A stretch of 64,000 nt of DNA from positions 71,701-135,700 of the forward strand of contig NZ_JBEXMJ010000016.1 of assembly GCF_040610475.1 (NCBI RefSeq), written 5' to 3'. Shown here piece by piece: positions 62,662-64,000 of the stretch (position 1 is its first letter; each line of letters begins with the position of its first letter). This stretch comes from Actinopolymorpha sp. NPDC004070 (GTDB lineage Bacteria > Actinomycetota > Actinomycetes > Propionibacteriales > Actinopolymorphaceae). The notes under the pieces are model-generated. The model did not search any database, was not told the origin of the DNA, and saw only the letters and a program-made list of their open reading frames with translations. Both the position numbers and the translations under genes were made by a program.

Positions 62662-64000
62662 GTGAGTGGGGCGCCTGGACCGGTGGCGGTGCCGCCGACC
62701 GGATCCTGGCTGCGCTCGACTCGGTCGACCCGTTCCTGGACGAGGCGTGGGTGACGCCGAAGGGCTCTTTGACCGCGGAGGAGTGCGGGTTGGTGCTCGC
62801 CAGGGCGCGGGCGAAGAAGGCCCGGTTCGAAGCACTGGAACTGGCCCTGGTCCGCCAGGGCGAAGCGTGTGACATCGGGAAGCTGACCGGTTCGCCGAAC
62901 GCCACGGTGTATCTGCGTACCGCGCAGCGGTACGCGCAAAGCGAAGCGTCCGCCGCCGTGGGGCTGGCCCGGGTCTTGGACAAGGAGGCCCGGCTGACCG
63001 GTGAGGCGCTGGCGGCGGGGGTGGTATCGGCCCGGCAGGCCGGTGTGATCGCCGAGGCGATCAAGAAACTCCCCGAATACGTCGGTGCCGATGAACGTGA
63101 CCGGGGTGAGGAGTTCCTGATCGAGGCCGCCCGGACCCACAACCCCGACGAGCTCCGCCGGCTGGGCGAGTCCCTGCTGGAACGGATCGCGCCGGAGGAG
63201 GCCGAGCGGCTGCTGGGTGAGGAGTTGGAGCGTAAGGACCGCAAGGCCGAACAGAAACGCTCCCTTCGGTACGTGCCAAACGGGATCCCGCAGTCGGAGT
63301 CGGTGCAGATCACGCTGCCGGTGTGGGAGATGGAACTGCTCCGCAAGATCATCGAACCCCTCGCCGAACCCAAGAAAGGACCAGAACCCGACACCCGGCC
63401 CATCGAACAGCGGCGAGGGGATGCGTTCGCCGAGGCGCTCGGCCTGCTCGCGGCCGCCTCCACCGCACCGGTTCGCGGCGGCAGGCCGCCCCAGGTCGCG
63501 GTCACGATCCCCCTTGACGTGCTCCTGAAGGGCACGGGTGCGGGGACCATCGACGACACCGCCACCCTCATCCGCCCCAGGCCCTGCACCTGCCCCTGCA
63601 CCGACCCCAAGTACGGAACCCCCAAGACAACCAACGAGACAAGGGCCGCCAAGAGCGCGGCCAAGAACCCCGGCCGGGCCGGTGAACCCACACAGCGGGA
63701 GGCAGCAGGCCAGGAAGAGGGCCGGACAGCCCAAGCAGGTAAGCCGAAACGGCCATCACCCGACACCGGAGCGCTCGGGGACGGGATACCACCACCCCGA
63801 ACACCGGCGCAGCGCCCACAACCGAACACCGAACCCGGTACGGCCGGGCCGGAGGCTGCCATCGACCCGCACGACGGGTGCCCGAAATGCGGAGGCGGCG
63901 GATCAGCCCGCTACCTCGGCACCGACGGCACACCCATCTCCGCCGCCACCGTGCGACGGCTGGCGTGCGAGGCCGACCTCATCCCCGTCGTCCTCGCAGG
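62652..64000 (+). CDS. DUF222 / HNH endonuclease family protein, copy 3 (partial, runs off the window)
   Basis: At least 449 residues are visible. The DUF222 domain (residues ~20-320) matches copy 2 closely: DIGKLTGSPNATVYLRTAQR, SLRYVPNGIPQSESV, KIIEPLAEPKKGPEPDTRPI and PCTCPCTD. Then a shorter P/E/A-rich linker (~325-395) and the DPHDGCPKCGGGG knuckle, with SARYLGTDGTPISAATVRRLAC at the window end. The HNH core must lie beyond 64000. It is divergent from thrE and has an SOS-box-like site at its start codon. Confidence 0.9.
   Translation, partial: MSSSEWGAWTGGGAADRILAALDSVDPFLDEAWVTPKGSLTAEECGLVLARARAKKARFEALELALVRQGEACDIGKLTGSPNATVYLRTAQRYAQSEASAAVGLARVLDKEARLTGEALAAGVVSARQAGVIAEAIKKLPEYVGADERDRGEEFLIEAARTHNPDELRRLGESLLERIAPEEAERLLGEELERKDRKAEQKRSLRYVPNGIPQSESVQITLPVWEMELLRKIIEPLAEPKKGPEPDTRPIEQRRGDAFAEALGLLAAASTAPVRGGRPPQVAVTIPLDVLLKGTGAGTIDDTATLIRPRPCTCPCTDPKYGTPKTTNETRAAKSAAKNPGRAGEPTQREAAGQEEGRTAQAGKPKRPSPDTGALGDGIPPPRTPAQRPQPNTEPGTAGPEAAIDPHDGCPKCGGGGSARYLGTDGTPISAATVRRLACEADLIPVVLA

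Noticed and set aside
60899..63862. A 987-residue minus-strand frame through thrE and opposite the third DUF222 gene
   Set aside because: Only the thrE part has family similarity. Upstream it mirrors the codons of the DUF222 gene, whose conserved domain is on the plus strand.

Overview
The window is very GC-rich with GTG starts, tight overlapping operons and typical actinomycete gene families (DUF222/HNH '13E12' proteins, EfeUOB, IdeR-type iron box, actinomycete-type gas vesicle genes, MocR and RpiR regulators, HAMP-array histidine kinase). I infer a soil-type actinomycete, perhaps Propionibacteriales (Actinopolymorpha/Kribbella/Nocardioides-like); the genus is a guess. No rRNA, tRNA, CRISPR array or intact insertion sequence was seen.

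Layout. 0-10.6 kb: partial AraC regulator, flavin reductase, nucleoside deaminase, membrane protein, cobyric acid synthase (cobQ), a DUF222/HNH gene, an HpcH/HpaI aldolase, a divergent XRE regulator/SDR pair and an epimerase. 10.8-16.5 kb: a carbohydrate ABC importer (two permeases, Tat lipoprotein binding protein, no ATPase) divergent from a GntR/LacI-type regulator, then a P-loop protein. 16.6-21.9 kb: a 1752-residue soluble hybrid histidine kinase with a tandem 92-residue HAMP array. 22-25.7 kb: the efeUOB iron uptake operon behind an iron-box-like palindrome. 25.7-33.8 kb: TauD-type dioxygenase, a GNAT/Gfo-Idh/cupin operon, a phosphatase, two P-loop kinases, an APH-type kinase and a phosphoesterase; two of these genes carry single-base frameshifts. 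33.8-44.7 kb: a second DUF222/HNH gene, membrane proteins, a frameshifted MerR gene, MBL hydrolase, MocR regulator divergent from an AhpD-like/PEP-mutase-like pair, and a zinc alcohol dehydrogenase. 45.6-57.4 kb: the gas vesicle locus. 57.5-64 kb: an SDR remnant, HAD hydrolase, RpiR regulator, secreted protein, an aldo/keto reductase remnant, ThrE exporter and a third DUF222/HNH gene cut by the window end.

The gas vesicle locus is the most unusual region. It has two A-Y-Z modules flanking O-J-L-S-K: gvpA1-Y1-Z1, then an antisense pair of small genes, then gvpO-J-L-S-K-A2-F-Y2-Z2. The first GvpY-like protein is 942 residues long: a small conserved head, about 400 acidic residues, then about 335 Lys/Ala-rich residues with ten copies of a histone-H1-like repeat. 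Both GvpA, both GvpY and both GvpZ proteins carry tails that run from acidic to basic. No gvpG or gvpN was found.

A second notable pattern is that all three DUF222/HNH genes have a SOS-box-like palindrome (TCGAAC-N4-GTTCGA type) at the start codon, with the ATG lying in the spacer. A third is a set of four single-base-loss frameshifts in otherwise conserved coding sequence, which must be separated into sequencing error and real gene decay.
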